Positions 22,256 through 29,166 of a stretch of 29,166 nt of DNA are shown here, in pieces; position 1 is the stretch's first letter, and every line of letters begins with the position of its first letter. Source of the stretch: Anaerolineae bacterium (lineage in GTDB: Bacteria > Chloroflexota > Anaerolineae > JAAYZQ01). The DNA is taken from NCBI GenBank assembly GCA_016929795.1, contig JAFGIA010000176.1, forward strand, positions 1 through 29,166, in the 5' to 3' direction. The notes under the pieces were generated by a model. The model did no database searches. It saw only the letters and a list, made by a program, of their open reading frames with translations, and was not told the DNA's origin. The translations under genes were made by a program, and so were the position numbers.

Positions 22256-22429
22256 CACCAAGGGTGCCGGGTCAGCGCTTCTATCGGCTGTGAGAGCCTC
22301 AGTGGTCAGACCAGGGGCCGGACCATCGACGACGAAGGCTATTTTCTGCTAGATCCCAATCACGAGGCATTTGCCCGGGGGAAAACAACCCGCCTGCCCC
22401 CCGGCGCGGATGGCTGCCTGCTCCTGTTC
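22252..22429 (+). other. Frame-disrupted 5' part of the DUF3592-like gene
   Basis: An ATG at 22252, coupled to the regulator stop (ATGA), encodes MTPRVPGQRFYRL and then meets TGA at 22291-22293. The next frame over (+1) runs open from 22256 through 22430 and reads coding-like text such as GRTIDDEGYFLLDPNHEAF, but contains no ATG, GTG or TTG. Joining the two needs one +1 shift at CTG-TGA-G. Options are a programmed +1 frameshift at a UGA stop (as in prfB), a real disabling indel, or a sequencing/assembly error. Confidence 0.5.
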
Positions 22430-23068
22430 ATGATCCCCTTCCTCCTGGCAGGCATCCTCGTCACAGCCCTGTTGGTCAAAGAGGTCCGGGAATTCATTCT
22501 GCTCACGACGAACCATGTCGAGACTGAAGCCACCTTTGTCGACCGGCGCGAGGACGACAGCGGAGACGGAACACAATATTATGTCACCTTCAGCTTTGTC
22601 GTGGGTGACCGCGTCTATACTGTCGAGCACGAGGTGCGCCGCATCGTGTACGAGACTGTCGACGATAGCCCCTTCACTGCGCGCTATGCGCGCTCGGATC
22701 CGGCCGTCGCCTCGATTGAGGCACCGAGCGCCGGTCGAGCGCTCGGCCTGGCGGCGTTCATCCTCGCCTGGGATACGGCCGTCCTGGCCATCGCCGGGCG
22801 TGCTGCCTGTCGACTCTATACCCGGCGCCTCGTGGCCCGCGAGGGAGTATGGCTCCAGGGCGAGGTAGTGCACGCCGATGCCCAAGTGGATGGGGACGGC
22901 GATCTCGTCCTCGAGCTCGTCACCCGCTTTCGCTCCATCGATACGGGAGCGTGGATCGAGGTGCACGATAAAGAGGTGCGCAACGATCTAAAGTCAGAGA
23001 CACTGCCGCCGCCAGGCACGCCGGTGCATGTGCTGTACCGCGACGACAGGAACTATCTGGTGTTGTGA
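22430..23068 (+). CDS. DUF3592-like membrane protein
   Basis: A 212-residue protein as read from the first ATG in this frame; the true N-terminus probably lies further upstream (see 22252-22429). A transmembrane helix (about 1-16) precedes a beta-rich module, EATFVDRREDD...YYVTFSFVVGDRVYTVEHEV...ARYARSDPAVASIEAP, the pattern of DUF3592 proteins. A second helix (about 102-122) and another beta module ending VHVLYRDDRNYLVL follow. The function of the family is unknown. There is no ribosome site before 22430. It is last in the phosphate locus and is followed by the terminator at 23133-23170. Confidence 0.6.
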   Translation: MIPFLLAGILVTALLVKEVREFILLTTNHVETEATFVDRREDDSGDGTQYYVTFSFVVGDRVYTVEHEVRRIVYETVDDSPFTARYARSDPAVASIEAPSAGRALGLAAFILAWDTAVLAIAGRAACRLYTRRLVAREGVWLQGEVVHADAQVDGDGDLVLELVTRFRSIDTGAWIEVHDKEVRNDLKSETLPPPGTPVHVLYRDDRNYLVL

Positions 23069-23098
23069 CTTGCCACCGTAACGGACACCGAGAAAAGC

Positions 23099-23126
23099 TT
23101 GACATTCCCCGATCTTGTGGTATAAT
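23099..23126 (+). promoter_or_regulatory. Near-consensus sigma-70 promoter firing into a terminator
   Basis: TTGACA (23099-23104), 16 bp, TATAAT (23121-23126), with TGG directly before the -10 box (extended -10). Both hexamers are perfect. The expected start site (23132-23134) coincides with the base of the terminator hairpin at 23133, and no plus-strand gene follows. Confidence 0.7.
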
Positions 23127-23132
23127 AGCTTT

Positions 23133-23170
23133 GGCGTTGGCCGCCCTTCGGGGCGGCTGGCGCCATTTTT
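23133..23170 (+). terminator. Strong intrinsic terminator (UUCG loop)
   Basis: GGCGTTGGCCGCCC (23133-23146) and GGGCGGCTGGCGCC (23151-23164) pair along 14 bp with three G-U pairs, closed by a stable TTCG tetraloop and followed by ATTTTT. It ends the plus-strand phosphate locus 64 bp after the last stop and separates it from the convergent GH13 gene. Confidence 0.85.
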
Positions 23171-23197
23171 GGACACCTTGCAGGGTTCTCGTTCGTT

Positions 23198-25114
23198 TCA
23201 CTCGGTCAACCAGATCAGGCCCCCCTGTTCGAGGGGCGGAAACTCGAGCTGATCATCCACGACACACGCCGTACGCTGCCCGCCCATCTCTCGAAAAAGG
23301 GTGCCAGGCCTCCAGCCTGCCGCCGCAGCGTCCACCGCGCCAGCGTGCCATGGCTCTGGCGACCGGTTGGCGGTGAAAAGCACGCCATCCTCTCCCCTCT
23401 TGCGCTGGTAGATAAACCCATCCTGGCCGGCCTTTAGCACCTGGAACCCGCCTTCGATCAGCGCCGGCCGGGTGCGGCGCAGGCGGATCAGCTCTTGATA
23501 CCGGCGGTAGGCGCGCGTGTCCCAGCGCGACCGGTCCCACTCCATGCAGGTGCGGGCGCCAGCCCGCGCGGCGGCCTCTCCCGTGGGATTCCGCATGCCG
23601 ATCTCGTTGCCATAGTAGATGCATGGCACCCCTGGAAACGTCATCTGGTAACCCACCGCCAGCCAATAGAGCTGCTCCTTGTCACCCAGCGTGGTCGTGA
23701 CCCGCTCCGTGTCGTGGCTGCCCAGCATGTTGAACTGCTGCAGATTCACCGCCCACGGCACCGCCCCCAGCCGCTCGATCCACGTCTGCACAAGCGCGGC
23801 GGTAGAGAGCGCCGCCGGCCCGGTGACCGCCTCCGGGAAGCCAAGAACCTCCCGCTGGAACCCCACCAGCCAGTCGACGATCGGCGTGTAGAACCCACAA
23901 TAGTTCATCACGCCGTCCCACATGTCCCCTTGAAGCTGGTCCGTCGCGTCCATGAAATTCTCACCCATGAGATAGCTGTCCGGGCGCTCCGCCTTGACCG
24001 CCTGTCGCATCTCACGCAGCACCTCGTGATTCACCTGCACCATCCCGGCGCGCCCCAGCATGTTCCCCACGTCCACCCGCCATCCATCGATCAGGTAGGG
24101 CGGCCGCAGCCAGAAGCGCAGCACCGAGTCGCGCCCGCCATACATCCGCCGCCGCAGCTCATGGTCCGCATAGTTCAGCTTGACCAGGTTTTTGTAGCCG
24201 CCCCAGCAGTCGTACTCGTCCGGGTAGCGCGTAAAGACGAAAAAGCCACGCTCCGGCGCATCGGGATCGGCCAGCGCCTGGAGAAACCAGGGATGGCGGC
24301 TGCCGCAGTGGTTGGGCACCACATCCAGCACGGCGCGCATGCCGCGCGCCCGCAGCGCCTCGCTCAGCGCGGCCAGCGCCTCGTTGCCGCCGAGCGCCGG
24401 ATCGACCTGCAGGTAGTCGACCGTGTCGTAGCGATGCGTGGAAAAGGCCTTGAACACCGGGTTCAGATAGATGGCGTTCGCGCCCAGATCCTGCACGTGG
24501 CCCAGGCCAGCCGCCACCCCATACAGGTCGCCGCCATAGTAGCTGTGGGCGTACGGCTCGCCCGGCTGCAGCGGCTCTCCCCACCTCTTCAGGCAGGGTC
24601 GATGCCCGTGCAGCTCGTAATCGTCCTCCCGTGGGCCCAGCTCTGGCCGTTCATTTCGCCACGTGTCGGGGTTGATCTGGTAGAAAACCGCGCCCTTGAC
24701 CCACTCGGGCGCCTGGTAGCCACCGAGAATCTTGAAATCGAACAGGTCAAGTGGCTCGTGCTCGCACAGCCCCTGCGTGTTATAGAATCCCTGGCCTTCG
24801 TCCGTCAGCACCAGGAACCGGTAGCCGATCCTCGGCTCCGTCACCGCGATCTCGCTTTCCCACAGCGCCCACGGCCCTGCCTCCCACCGCCGCATCTCGA
24901 TGAACACCTGCTCCCCGTCGTAAAGGGTGCGCAGGATCACCCGCCTGACCGGCGCGCCCGCCGCCGTGCGCAGCCGCACCGTCACCGTCTCTCCCACCGC
25001 CGGGGTCACATTCGACACGTAATCGGCCGATCCGTCGTGGTAGATCATGTACGCTTGCTCCCTCTCCATTCCAAGAGCCACCCTTTCCCACCGCTCGTGC
25101 CGGACCACAATCAT
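23198..25114 (-). CDS. GH13 alpha-amylase family hydrolase (cyclomaltodextrinase/neopullulanase-like)
   Basis: A 638-residue enzyme cleaving alpha-1,4/1,6-glucans or maltodextrins. An N-terminal beta-sandwich (about 25-130, CBM34-like) precedes the barrel. Visible motifs are region I DVVPNH (264-269), region II DGWRVDVGN (nucleophile Asp348), region III MGEN (acid/base Glu385) and region IV GSHDTERV (His467-Asp468). GGDLYGVAAGL and IYLNPVF are also typical of the neopullulanase group. There is no signal peptide, so it is cytoplasmic. The ATG at 25114 lies 4 bp after the permease stop without a clear ribosome site. The internal ATG at 25069 has AAGGGTGG 8 bp upstream and may be the real start. 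It is last in the operon with the ABC exporter. Confidence 0.88.
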   Translation of the reverse strand: MIVVRHERWERVALGMEREQAYMIYHDGSADYVSNVTPAVGETVTVRLRTAAGAPVRRVILRTLYDGEQVFIEMRRWEAGPWALWESEIAVTEPRIGYRFLVLTDEGQGFYNTQGLCEHEPLDLFDFKILGGYQAPEWVKGAVFYQINPDTWRNERPELGPREDDYELHGHRPCLKRWGEPLQPGEPYAHSYYGGDLYGVAAGLGHVQDLGANAIYLNPVFKAFSTHRYDTVDYLQVDPALGGNEALAALSEALRARGMRAVLDVVPNHCGSRHPWFLQALADPDAPERGFFVFTRYPDEYDCWGGYKNLVKLNYADHELRRRMYGGRDSVLRFWLRPPYLIDGWRVDVGNMLGRAGMVQVNHEVLREMRQAVKAERPDSYLMGENFMDATDQLQGDMWDGVMNYCGFYTPIVDWLVGFQREVLGFPEAVTGPAALSTAALVQTWIERLGAVPWAVNLQQFNMLGSHDTERVTTTLGDKEQLYWLAVGYQMTFPGVPCIYYGNEIGMRNPTGEAAARAGARTCMEWDRSRWDTRAYRRYQELIRLRRTRPALIEGGFQVLKAGQDGFIYQRKRGEDGVLFTANRSPEPWHAGAVDAAAAGWRPGTLFREMGGQRTACVVDDQLEFPPLEQGGLIWLTE

Positions 25115-25118
25115 GGCG

Positions 25119-27233
25119 CTACAGGCTTATCTGCTCGCTGCGCGTCGCCGCCACCACGTCGGCCGCCGCCGCCCGCCGCGCCGGCACATACGCCGCCAGC
25201 CCCGCCACCAGCGGCCCAAAGGCGAGCGCCACCGCCGCCGCCGCCGCCCAGTCCCCCAGCCCTGCCCCCACCGTCAGCCGCACCGTCTCCGGGTCTGCCC
25301 GCACCCCCACCGACTCGGTGCCGTTGGGCAGCACCACCGCGCCCCACGTCAGCAGCATCAGCAGCCCCAACGCCCCCGCCACGACTGCCGCCAGCAGCCC
25401 CACCACTGCCGCTTCGGCCACGATCGCCTGCCGCACCTGGCGCTGCGTTGCGCCCACCGCGCGCAGCAGCCCGATCTCGCGCCGCCGCTCGGCCACGTTG
25501 ATGACCACCGTGTTCACCACGCCCAGCGCAGCGACGACCACCGCCAGCAGCAGCAACCCGTCGAGCAGCACCTCCAGGCGCGTCACCATCTCCACCACGG
25601 GGTCGAGGCTGGCGTGCAGGTCGAGGAGCACGACCCCGTCGTGGGGGGCCACCACCTGTGCCACCTGTGCCAGCACCGCCGCCGTCCGCTCCGGGTCGTC
25701 GCCAGGCACCACCAGGCCCAGGAAGGAGGGGCTCGTCACCCGGAAGTCCGCCTCGCAGTCGGCATAGGCCAGGACGGGCATCATCATCCCGCCGCCACCG
25801 ATCCCGGCCACCGTGTAAGGGAACGTGCCACGCGGCGTCCGCACCGGCACCTCGTCACCCACCCCGACCCCCAGCCGGTCGGCGGCGATCGGCATCAAGA
25901 GCACCGCCCGGCCGCGCGCCATCCAGGCGCGTGCCGTCGCGGCGTCGCCCTGGAAAAAGTCGAAATTGCCAATGTCCAGGTAGAGCTCCGGGTCGGCGCA
26001 CAGCCCCGGCGCGCCCGGGATGGCCGACAGCTCGGCCGGGATCGCCTGGAAGCGGTAGCGGATCACCTGCAGCGAGCCGGAAGCGACCAGCGGCTCCAGG
26101 TCGCACAGCACGGCATCCAGGTCGTAGCCGAGATCGGCCGCCGCGATGAATTGAAAAAAGTTATCGACCGTCAACTGCTGCGAAGCGACCATCTCGGGCA
26201 AGTCGCCGGCAATAAACGAGTCCTCGTTCACCGCCGAGCGGATGCGCACGATGCCGCCCTTCAGCCCGGCGGTCATCAGCCCGCTGGAGGCGACGATCAC
26301 GACCAGCCCGGCGGTCAGCCCGCCCGCGGTCAGCGCCGTGCGCGCCCGGTTGCGCGCCAGGTTGTCGGCCGCCAGCCGGCCCGAGGTGCCGAGCAGGCGG
26401 GTCAGAAGCGGGCGGCAGAGCGCGGCGGCCGGGCCAACCAGCCAGGGGAGGAGGAGCGCCGTGGCGAGCATCATCAGCGCCTGGGCAGGCAGCACCGCCG
26501 CCTGCGCCGCCCACACGTCCGGCCGGCCGGCCAGGCCATAGGTCACGCTGCCGACCAGCGCCAGGCCGAGTAGTGCACCGCCGGCCCGGGGCAGCAGGCC
26601 CGTCGCCCCGAGGCGCGTGGGCCGCCCGGCGTCCCCCGCCCCGTCGGTCCGCGCCGCCGCCAGCGGCGACACCCGCCCCGCCGACCAGGCAGGCTGGAAG
26701 GCAGCGACCAGCGTCACCCCCAGACCCATGCACACTGCCACGGCCGGCCCCCACGCCGGAACGGCCAGCGGCGCGCCCTCCAGCGTGCCCATCGCCTGCA
26801 TCACGCCCCACGCCAGGCCCAGGCCGGCCGCCAGCCCCACGGCCGTGCCCGCCAGCCCCAGCAGCGCCGCCTCGCCCAGCACCAGCCGCATCACGCCGTC
26901 GCGGCGCAGGCCGCGCGTCATCCCCAGCGCACGCAGCGCGCCCAGCTCTCGCGCCCGCCCCGTCACCGACATGGCAAATGCGTTCAGGATCACAAACCCC
27001 GCCGCGAACAGGATGATCAGGCCCACGACCGCCAGGCCGATCTGCACCAGCACCACGTTGCCCATCACCCGCTCGCTCTCCGACAGCCGCTCCGCCTGCC
27101 GGCTCGCCGCCTGCCCCACGATCGCCGCCGCCAGCACCATCGCCACCCCGGAAGCGATCGACAGCAGCGTCAGCACGCTCCGCCCGCGGTGCGCCGTGAT
27201 AGTGCGTCCAATGAGTGCGTTCAGCGATCGCAC
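25119..27233 (-). CDS. FtsX/MacB-family ABC transporter permease
   Basis: A 704-residue membrane protein with two FtsX-type cores. The first has FVILNAFAMSVTGRARELGALRALGMTRGLRRDGV (about 80-114). The second has LGVVNTVVINVAERRREIGLLRAVGATQRQVRQAI (about 572-606). A large extracytoplasmic segment lies between (about 330-550), and a transmembrane helix sits near the N-terminus. This layout matches the type VII ABC family (MacB/LolCE-like), which performs mechanotransmission or lipoprotein/peptide handling rather than pore transport. The start is GTG at 27233 with GGAGGAC 6 bp upstream. The partner ATPase gene lies upstream, beyond an 80-bp spacer holding the hairpin at 27246-27302. Confidence 0.87.
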   Translation of the reverse strand: MRSLNALIGRTITAHRGRSVLTLLSIASGVAMVLAAAIVGQAASRQAERLSESERVMGNVVLVQIGLAVVGLIILFAAGFVILNAFAMSVTGRARELGALRALGMTRGLRRDGVMRLVLGEAALLGLAGTAVGLAAGLGLAWGVMQAMGTLEGAPLAVPAWGPAVAVCMGLGVTLVAAFQPAWSAGRVSPLAAARTDGAGDAGRPTRLGATGLLPRAGGALLGLALVGSVTYGLAGRPDVWAAQAAVLPAQALMMLATALLLPWLVGPAAALCRPLLTRLLGTSGRLAADNLARNRARTALTAGGLTAGLVVIVASSGLMTAGLKGGIVRIRSAVNEDSFIAGDLPEMVASQQLTVDNFFQFIAAADLGYDLDAVLCDLEPLVASGSLQVIRYRFQAIPAELSAIPGAPGLCADPELYLDIGNFDFFQGDAATARAWMARGRAVLLMPIAADRLGVGVGDEVPVRTPRGTFPYTVAGIGGGGMMMPVLAYADCEADFRVTSPSFLGLVVPGDDPERTAAVLAQVAQVVAPHDGVVLLDLHASLDPVVEMVTRLEVLLDGLLLLAVVVAALGVVNTVVINVAERRREIGLLRAVGATQRQVRQAIVAEAAVVGLLAAVVAGALGLLMLLTWGAVVLPNGTESVGVRADPETVRLTVGAGLGDWAAAAAVALAFGPLVAGLAAYVPARRAAAADVVAATRSEQISL

Positions 27234-27245
27234 ATTTGTCCTCCG

Positions 27246-27316
27246 GGTAGATTGGTAAATTGGTAGATTGGGCGCACCAATCTACCAATTTACCAATCTA
27301 CCAACCTACCAATCTA
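27246..27316. repeat. 26-bp inverted repeat built from 8-bp units between ATPase and permease genes
   Basis: Arms at 27246-27271 and 27277-27302 are perfect complements with a 5-nt loop. They consist of 8-bp units (TAGATTGG, TAAATTGG, TAGATTGG and complements). Two more units extend the right side to 27316, so the TAG stop of the ATPase gene lies inside a repeat. There is no U-tract after it in the direction of transcription. It could stabilise, cleave or attenuate the mRNA between the two cistrons. Confidence 0.8.
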
Positions 27317-28045
27317 CCCTTCCAACAGGGCAAGCGCTTCCGCAATCACCGCCGGCTCGCTGCGCGGCAGCTCGCGCACCACCCGCCCGTCGTGGAGCAG
27401 CATCACGCGCCCGGCGTACGAGGCCGCCACCGGGTCGTGGGTGACCATCACCACCGTCTGCCCCTTTTCGTCGCACGCGCGGCGCAGCAGCGCCAGCACG
27501 CCGCGCCCCGAGCGGCTGTCGAGGTTGCCTGTCGGCTCGTCGGCCAGCACGATCGCCGGCTCGGTCACCAGCGCGCGGGCGATGGCCACCCGCTGCTGCT
27601 CGCCGCCGGAGAGCTGGTCCGGCTTGTGGTCGCGCCGGCCGGCGAGGCCCACCAGGTCGAGCAGCTCGTCGACGCGCGCCTGGTACTCGTCCAGGCGTTT
27701 GCCGTCGATCAGCAGCGGCAGCGCGACGTTCTCGGCGGCGGTAAGCGTCGGCAGCAGGTTAAAGAACTGAAAGACGAACCCGATCTGCCGCCGGCGCAGC
27801 ACCGTCAGCGCCTCGTCGTCCAGGTGGGCGAGCTGCCAGCCGGCCAGCGTGACCTCGCCGCCCGTCGGCGTATCGAGGCCGCCCATCACGTGCAGCAACG
27901 TCGACTTGCCCGAGCCCGACGGCCCCATGATCGCCACAAACTCCCCCTTCGCCACCTGGCAGTCGACGCCGCGCAGCGCGTCGACCGTCACCGCGCCCAT
28001 CTGGTACTGCTTGCACAACGCCGACGTCGCCAGAATATAGGTCAC
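27314..28045 (-). CDS. LolD/MacB-type ABC transporter ATPase
   Basis: A 243-residue ABC ATPase. It has GPSGSGKST (Walker A), FVFQFFNLLPTLTAAENV (Q-loop plus the LolD/MacB hallmark), LSGGEQQRVAIARAL (signature), AIVLADEPTGNLDS (Walker B with the family's EPTGNLDS) and VTHDP (switch His). It pairs with the FtsX-type permease downstream as one exporter or mechanotransmission complex in the inner membrane. The substrate is unknown. The start is GTG at 28045 with GGAGGAGG overlapping the optimum position. It is the first gene of the operon driven from 28195-28223. Confidence 0.93.
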   Translation of the reverse strand: MTYILATSALCKQYQMGAVTVDALRGVDCQVAKGEFVAIMGPSGSGKSTLLHVMGGLDTPTGGEVTLAGWQLAHLDDEALTVLRRRQIGFVFQFFNLLPTLTAAENVALPLLIDGKRLDEYQARVDELLDLVGLAGRRDHKPDQLSGGEQQRVAIARALVTEPAIVLADEPTGNLDSRSGRGVLALLRRACDEKGQTVVMVTHDPVAASYAGRVMLLHDGRVVRELPRSEPAVIAEALALLEG

Positions 28046-28092
28046 CTCCTCCTCCCTCCCGTCTGCAAACCTGTGGCACTGTAGCGGTTGTC

Positions 28093-28126
28093 ATCGCGAG
28101 CGCAGGGCTGCTCTGCAGCACGCGAT
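28093..28126. repeat. Nested palindrome in the ABC operon leader
   Basis: ATCGCG (28093-28098) pairs with CGCGAT (28121-28126) and encloses GCTGC/GCAGC (28107-28111, 28115-28119). The TCATCGCGAG...CGCGATCCCC style resembles REP-like palindromes dispersed in many bacterial genomes. Only one copy is in the window, so dispersal is untested. Confidence 0.35.
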
Positions 28127-28194
28127 CCCCACCTGCTTGGCCGCAGCCCTGCTCCCAGCCGAGACCGCAGTTGCGTCCCGATTGCGCACACTCG

Positions 28195-28223
28195 ATTCTA
28201 ACCTGTGTGAGCCGGCGTGTCAA
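28195..28223 (-). promoter_or_regulatory. Sigma-70 promoter of the ABC exporter / GH13 operon
   Basis: On the minus strand TTGACA (28223-28218, perfect), 17 bp, TAGAAT (28200-28195). Transcription would start near 28188, leaving a leader of about 143 nt that contains the palindrome at 28093-28126. Confidence 0.7.
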
Positions 28224-28301
28224 GCCCCACGCTCCGGGCGAGCATGGCCGGACAATGGATGGAGCCAATCTCGTCACAGAATGTCAGGAATCGACGCACT
28301 A

Positions 28302-28346
28302 CTTGACCCATTGTTGACACACTTTGTCATCTACTCGCCGTACAAT
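28302..28346 (+). promoter_or_regulatory. Promoter region of the HEAT-like gene, possible Pho-type repeats
   Basis: TACAAT (28341-28346) is a good -10 box. TTGTCAT (28324-28330) ends 10 bp before it, and related TTGAC motifs at 28303 and 28314 lie about 10-11 bp apart. A TTGACA (28314-28319) exists but at a 21-bp spacing, too far for sigma-70. The geometry matches the two Pho-type promoters but the repeats are weaker. Confidence 0.4.
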
Positions 28347-28374
28347 GACACTATCATCGTCAAAGGGAGTCGAG

Positions 28375-29022
28375 ATGAACACCACGCTGCACGAGCTACT
28401 TGCCCACAAGGAAGGGACTGACCTGGAAGCAGCATACGAGCTGGCGCTGTCGGACCCATCCGCCTGGCAGGAGGTCATGGCCGGCTTGGTGGCCAGGGAT
28501 GACACCTACCGCTACCACTGCTTCCAGGTTATGGTCCGCATCAGCCAGGAGGAACCAGCCGCCCTCTATCGCGAGTGGGACCGGCTGGCGGCCATGCTCG
28601 ACAGCAGCAACTCCTACCACCGCTCCATCGGGGCGCAGCTCCTGGCCAACCTGGCCGCGGTCGACGAGGAGGGACGGCTGGAGGCCCTCTTTGACCGCCT
28701 GTTCGACCTGCTCGACGACGACAAGATCATCACGGCGCGGCAGTTTGCCCAGCATGTAGGACGGATCGCGCGCGCCAGGCCGCACCTGCAGGCCAGGATC
28801 ACGGGCCGGCTGCTGGCAGTCGAGGCCACCCACCACGAGCCGGGGCGCAAGGATCTGCTAAAGGCGGACGTGATCGCCGCCTTTGACGAGTTTTTCGACG
28901 AGTCACCCGATCAGGAGGCCATCGTGGCCTTTGTCCAAGCCCAGTTGTCAAGCAGCAGCGCTAGCACGAGGAAAACGGCCAGGGCGTTTCTCAAAGCGCA
29001 TAATCAGGGGAGGCAAGCATGA
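28375..29022 (+). CDS. HEAT-like helical repeat protein of unknown function
   Basis: A 215-residue all-helical soluble protein. Successive helix pairs such as PAALYREWDRLAAML...YHRSIGAQLLANLAAVD and GRLEALFDRLFDLLDDDKIITARQFAQHVGRIAR have the spacing of HEAT/ARM repeats. No catalytic motif is visible, so a protein- or nucleic-acid-binding scaffold is likely. The ATG at 28375 has AAGGGAG 7 bp upstream, and a -10 box lies at 28341. Its TGA overlaps the ATG of the following acetyltransferase gene, so the two are co-translated. Confidence 0.6.
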   Translation: MNTTLHELLAHKEGTDLEAAYELALSDPSAWQEVMAGLVARDDTYRYHCFQVMVRISQEEPAALYREWDRLAAMLDSSNSYHRSIGAQLLANLAAVDEEGRLEALFDRLFDLLDDDKIITARQFAQHVGRIARARPHLQARITGRLLAVEATHHEPGRKDLLKADVIAAFDEFFDESPDQEAIVAFVQAQLSSSSASTRKTARAFLKAHNQGRQA

Positions 29023-29166
29023 GCACGCAGGCAGAGATCATCACCGTCGACGCGAGCAATGTGCACCAGCACGGCTTTTTTTGCTACAAGAGCAAGAAAA
29101 AGACGCCAGGATATGCACTCAAGCAGGAGTGGCTGCACGGGCGTTTCGCCGAGGGGATGCGCCTCA
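29019..29166 (+). CDS. N-terminal part of a GNAT/YoaP-like acetyltransferase, cut by window end
   Basis: 49 residues are visible. IITVDASNVHQHGFFCYKSKKK, then GYALKQEWLHGRFAEGMRL, resembles the opening of GNAT proteins with a YoaP-type domain, where a GY-x-x-K-x-x-WL-x-x-RFAEG segment precedes the acetyltransferase core. The ATG at 29019 overlaps the upstream stop (ATGA), and GGGGAGG lies about 6 bp upstream. The assignment rests on a short stretch. Confidence 0.5.
   Translation, partial: MSTQAEIITVDASNVHQHGFFCYKSKKKTPGYALKQEWLHGRFAEGMRL

Noticed and set aside
23495..26573. Plus-strand open frames of 500-670 codons opposite GH13 and the permease
   Set aside because: Composition is Arg/Pro/His-rich and low complexity, with no ribosome site; the opposite strand encodes intact GH13 and FtsX-family proteins.
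27246..27302. Intrinsic terminator between ABC ATPase and permease
   Set aside because: No U-tract follows in the direction of transcription, and the permease needs read-through, so it is listed as a repeat/hairpin.
28314..28346. TTGACA...TACAAT as a classical sigma-70 promoter
   Set aside because: The spacer is 21 bp, outside the functional range; only the -10 box is retained.

Overview
The window is high-GC, densely packed bacterial DNA. The secreted protein at 4495-6618 ends in a hydrophobic YLPLVVK-type tail of the kind common on exported Chloroflexota proteins. Together with the gene content this suggests an Anaerolineae/Caldilineae-like member of Chloroflexota. That placement is an inference from protein style, not from a marker gene. 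I saw no rRNA, tRNA, CRISPR array, insertion sequence or phage gene.

Layout. (1) 1-4162, minus strand: a tight operon of a gluzincin-type metalloprotease, a ComEC-like metallo-beta-lactamase-fold hydrolase and a YprA/MrfA-type DEAH helicase (cut by the left edge), behind a good sigma-70 promoter. (2) 4344-6618, plus: an exported protein with a caspase-like His/Cys pair, under its own consensus promoter. (3) 6755-9214, minus: a GH31 glycosidase. (4) 9343-11210, plus: a four-helix DUF4405-like membrane cytochrome and an anchored protein with two OB-like repeats, closed by a terminator. (5) 11339-12444, minus: a zinc-ribbon protein and a GNAT acetyltransferase. (6) 12574-23170, plus: a long phosphate (Pho-type) locus. 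(7) 23198-28223, minus: a LolD/MacB-type ABC exporter pair followed by a GH13 maltodextrin-type hydrolase. (8) 28302-29166, plus: a HEAT-like protein and the start of a GNAT/YoaP-like gene.

The most coherent system is region 6. Direct TTGTCAC-type heptamers at 11-12 bp spacing end exactly 10 bp before a -10 box, which is the geometry of PhoB boxes. Behind them lie a GspE-N/universal-stress fusion, PstS, PstC, PstA, PstB, a second sulfate-type binding protein, a Na/Pi-cotransporter-like membrane protein, a tandem universal-stress protein, a soluble histidine kinase, a REC-REC protein without an output domain, and a frame-disrupted DUF3592-like membrane protein. No phoU and no PhoB-type DNA-binding regulator lie in the window. 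The same repeat geometry, and an 18-bp stretch identical at 15 positions, precede the DUF4405/OB-repeat pair, so both transcription units may answer to one OmpR/PhoB-type regulator.

Other unusual structures are a consensus promoter that fires straight into an intrinsic terminator (23099-23170), two intercistronic arrays of 8-bp repeats (15784-15823 and 27246-27316), and a possible +1 frameshift at CTG-TGA (about 22286-22292).
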